From: NZQO01 sp964639255
Lineage (GTDB): Bacteria; Bacteroidota; Bacteroidia; Flavobacteriales; Flavobacteriaceae
Assembly: GCA_964639255.1 (NCBI GenBank)
Contig: CAZXDP010000008.1
Location: 5,966 to 69,965, forward strand
Reading direction: 5' to 3'
Length of the DNA stretch: 64,000 bases
Each line of letters starts with the position of its first letter. Within the stretch, counting starts at the first letter, position 1. Both the position numbers and the translations under genes were made by a program. Under the pieces are notes generated by a model. It saw only the letters and a program-made list of their open reading frames with translations. It did no database searches and was not told where the DNA came from. Positions 62,039-64,000 of the stretch are shown here, piece by piece.

Positions 62039-62410
62039 CTATGCTACTTGTTTGTTTTCTTTAAGCCTACCGAATATTCCTTCCAACACATTGCTTGAAT
62101 CCTTGACCAAGGAGTAGTACAACGTTTGACCATCACGTCTCGAAGTTATCAATTCAGCATCCTTCATTTTACGGATATGCTGCGAAATTGCGGGTACGCT
62201 CATTTCCAGTATATCTGAAAAATCACAAGGACAAAGTTCACCTTCCTCGTTCAAGAGGAAAAGTATCTTCAGTCTGGTCTCATTACCTGCCAGGGCGAGT
62301 ACCTTGCCAATACTGTTGATTGATTCTGAACTTGTTTTCAACGTCTCACGACAGCGCATCAATTGCTTCTGGTCTGCCTCGGCACGGGTGCAACTTAATT
62401 CAAGAGCCAT
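62039..62410 (-). CDS. ArsR/SmtB-family metal-responsive repressor
   Basis: A 123-aa winged-helix repressor with the ELCPCDFSDIL metal-binding loop (ELCxCD type) and the HTH MSVPAISQHIRKMKD. Such proteins release DNA on Hg, Cd or As binding. It heads the operon with merTP and the GDCCVxC gene. A 7-bp inverted repeat ATTTAAG-N6-CTTAAAT at 62447-62466 upstream fits its operator. Confidence 0.92.
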   Translation of the reverse strand: MALELSCTRAEADQKQLMRCRETLKTSSESINSIGKVLALAGNETRLKILFLLNEEGELCPCDFSDILEMSVPAISQHIRKMKDAELITSRRDGQTLYYSLVKDSSNVLEGIFGRLKENKQVA

Positions 62411-62446
62411 AATTACAATTTTGAGTAAAGCTACAATTATATAATT

Positions 62447-62466
62447 ATTTAAGCAAATACTTAAAT
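62447..62466 (-). promoter_or_regulatory. Candidate ArsR operator
   Basis: ATTTAAG (62447-62453), 6-bp spacer, CTTAAAT (62460-62466), about 37 bp upstream of the ArsR start. Confidence 0.6.
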
Positions 62467-62516
62467 ATATTTATTTTGTTTTTCTAATAGGTTAGAGTTT
62501 TTAAGAAAATATGTTT

Positions 62517-63734
62517 TTATAAAAAATTTACCACACTGTCCAAAGCATCGTCAGCATCTTTATGAATAAAATTAGCTTGATAGTTAATGGTGGTTTTCAA
62601 ATCCGTATGCCGATATAATTTTTGAAGCATAAGCGGATGAATGTTATCGCCTGCAATATTGCCAAAAGAATGTCGAGCAATGTGCATCGTAACTTTTTTC
62701 TGGATGCCTGCTCTTTTCGCAATCTTTTTAAGGTGGTCATTGAATTTTTTATTTGCTACTTTTTTCTTTCGATATATGTCTTTCGCATCAGATAAGTCAG
62801 CTTTTTTCATTTCCGGGAAAACAAAGTCATCATCATTTACTCTGTCCTCAATGTACTGTAGCAAGATTTTTTCAACCTTAGCTGGAATTTTAAGGGAGAG
62901 TAACTTTGAATTTTTCCCCATTCTATAATGCAATCGCCCATCATAAATCTGGGACCACCTTATAAACAACACATCCGAAACACGCATTCCAGCAAAATAG
63001 AAACTGAACAACCAAACATTTAATGAGTGTCTTTCCATATCAGTTAGTTCAGTAACACTTTCCAGGGCTTTTATTTCTTTTCCTGAAAGCCCTGTTTTTG
63101 TGGTTTCGGGAAATTTGATTTTAAACTTATCCTTGCCAAAGGGATATATTTCCTTACTTACAACCTTATCCCTAATGGCTCTATTGAACAGTAACCTTAT
63201 CAATACCATTACATTCATTGCAGTAGTTTCAGTTAATGAGCAAGAACCCTTTAAATAAATCTTGAATTTTTTGAGAAAGCGCTCATTGATTTCTTGGAAA
63301 GTCAAATGTCGGCCAGAGCAGTATTTTTCTATATAACTCACCCAAGCTGAATCTGTAGAATGGCGATTGATTTTCTTTTCAGCTTCTAAGGCTTCAAGAT
63401 GCTCGTCAGCAAAATCAAAAAAAGTTAAGCTCGAAGTTGGCTTATATATTTCTTTTTTGATTTGTCGAGCAGTAGCACCTTTATTATCCGTCTGTAATGC
63501 AATAAGCCCTTTTCTGGCTTCGGATAGTTTGGAAGCTATCAAATTGTTCAGGCTTTCAGCTTCAGAATGCGATTTTTTTACCTTTAGGTTTTTAGAGTCC
63601 CAATCCTCTAATTCAATGTAATGGCCTATGTGTTTGTAAGTTGAACGACGGTCTTTGGTTATCCTAATTGCAAGCGGATACAGCCCTTTTGCATTAGGCT
63701 TTTTGCGAAGTATTATTTTTGCACTCGTTGACAT
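62517..63734 (-). CDS. int: Tyrosine recombinase / ICE integrase
   Basis: A 405-aa site-specific recombinase of the Bacteroidota type. Catalytic residues are visible: Arg251 (AGMRVSDV), His351 and Arg354 (MHIARHSF), and Tyr385 (TTINYQANF). The N-terminal arm-binding part is followed by a SAM-like domain. It is next to attR, as expected. It would act at the tRNA-Leu(UAG) anticodon loop, with a core of 11 bp. Confidence 0.95.
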   Translation of the reverse strand: MSTSAKIILRKKPNAKGLYPLAIRITKDRRSTYKHIGHYIELEDWDSKNLKVKKSHSEAESLNNLIASKLSEARKGLIALQTDNKGATARQIKKEIYKPTSSLTFFDFADEHLEALEAEKKINRHSTDSAWVSYIEKYCSGRHLTFQEINERFLKKFKIYLKGSCSLTETTAMNVMVLIRLLFNRAIRDKVVSKEIYPFGKDKFKIKFPETTKTGLSGKEIKALESVTELTDMERHSLNVWLFSFYFAGMRVSDVLFIRWSQIYDGRLHYRMGKNSKLLSLKIPAKVEKILLQYIEDRVNDDDFVFPEMKKADLSDAKDIYRKKKVANKKFNDHLKKIAKRAGIQKKVTMHIARHSFGNIAGDNIHPLMLQKLYRHTDLKTTINYQANFIHKDADDALDSVVNFL

Positions 63735-63766
63735 TTTGAACCTGTTTTAGATACGAAAGCCAAATC

Positions 63767-63858
63767 AGGTACAACATTTTGTCAAAAATTCACTTTAAAG
63801 ATACGTCTTTATTAGGAATTCTGGGTACAACATAGGTACAACAAATGTTGATATTAAC
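63767..63858 (+). repeat. Right-end integrase arm-site candidates
   Basis: AGGTACAACATTT at 63767-63779, the 21-bp block of two GGTACAACA units at 63823-63843, and TTGATATTAAC at 63848-63858. The last two recur at 3217-3237 and 3287-3297. The gene-free tail 63735-63945 otherwise shows only AT-rich DNA. Confidence 0.6.
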
Positions 63859-63945
63859 TGATATTAATTGACTTTAAATAAAATGATGAGAAACATAAAC
63901 CATTGAAAATGAGTTAATTTATGTTTTATTAGTGCAATATATACC

Positions 63946-63998
63946 AGACTTAGGATCTAGTGCCGCAAGGTGTGCAGGTTCGATTCCTGTCATCCGCA
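63946..63998 (+). pseudogene. 3' half of the split tRNA-Leu(UAG) (attR side)
   Basis: It starts at the core AGACTTAGGAT (63946-63956), then the variable arm TGCCGCAAGGTGT, T-arm CAGGTTCGATTCCTG and acceptor CATCCGC with A. Its stem TCTAG and acceptor pair perfectly with the half at 3001-3040, not with the intact tRNA at 3075. Confidence 0.92.
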
Positions 63999-64000
63999 CT

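Noticed and set aside
1..64000. CRISPR array, insertion sequences or rRNA genes
   Set aside because: I saw no regularly spaced repeats, no transposase and no rRNA sequence.

Overview
The window is AT-rich DNA from a member of the Bacteroidota, most likely a marine-type Flavobacteriaceae. The evidence is promoters of the TTG-N18-TAnnTTTG type, tRNA genes without an encoded CCA, BlaI/M56 regulators, and CTnDOT-style Tra, RteC and BfmA/BtgA proteins. Positions 1 to about 3029 are chromosome: a BlaI/BlaR1-type pair cut by the window edge, an M20 dipeptidase and a tRNA-Leu promoter. From 3030 to 63956 lies an integrative and conjugative element (ICE) of about 60.9 kb. It splits a tRNA-Leu(UAG) gene at an 11-bp core. 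The 5' half is at 3001-3040 and the 3' half at 63946-63998. A complete tRNA-Leu(UAG) of different sequence (3075-3156) lies just inside the left end, and the tyrosine integrase lies at the right end.

Layout of the element. (1) 3.1-8.8 kb: maintenance and probable leading region with ParB, a 50-aa protein behind a duplicated promoter, DUF932, SSB, small proteins, a structured non-coding stretch and a candidate oriT. (2) 8.8-11.6 kb: mobilisation genes (BfmA/BtgA-like protein, relaxase, coupling protein). (3) 11.7-20.4 kb: defence island with a type III restriction-modification pair, a RES-like protein, a DUF262/DUF1524 protein and an AlbA_2 ATPase. (4) 20.4-27.5 kb, minus strand: type IV secretion genes TraE, F, G, I, J, K, M and N plus a lipoprotein, followed by a plus-strand peptidoglycan amidase. 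(5) 28.4-32.5 kb: a CBASS-type anti-phage operon with divergent CapH/CapP-like regulators (XRE repressor and ImmA-like protease). It encodes a 58-aa protein, an LRAT-like thiol hydrolase, a two-TM NUDIX effector and a CD-NTase fused to an E2 ubiquitin-conjugating-like domain. (6) 32.5-37.0 kb: a DnaC-like ATPase, a DnaD-like replication protein, an excisionase-like HTH protein, RteC, a membrane LuxR regulator and an asparaginase-like protein. (7) 37.1-62.4 kb, minus strand: metal cargo. This comprises a Zn/Cd P-type ATPase with Fur, an RND pump fused to its outer-membrane factor with its adaptor, and a copper block (CusB, CopA, a multicopper oxidase-CopB fusion, an HMA-AraC regulator, CusC and CusA). 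It ends with a short mercury/ArsR module lacking MerA. (8) 62.5-64.0 kb: integrase and attR.

How it fits together: integrase and an RteC/excisionase circuit would control excision. The relaxase, coupling protein and Tra channel would transfer the element. ParB, SSB and DUF932 probably support establishment in the recipient. The restriction island and CBASS protect the host, and the metal genes confer a selectable trait. The most novel-looking part is the CBASS operon, because it fuses CD-NTase to E2 and carries a thiol-hydrolase-like partner.
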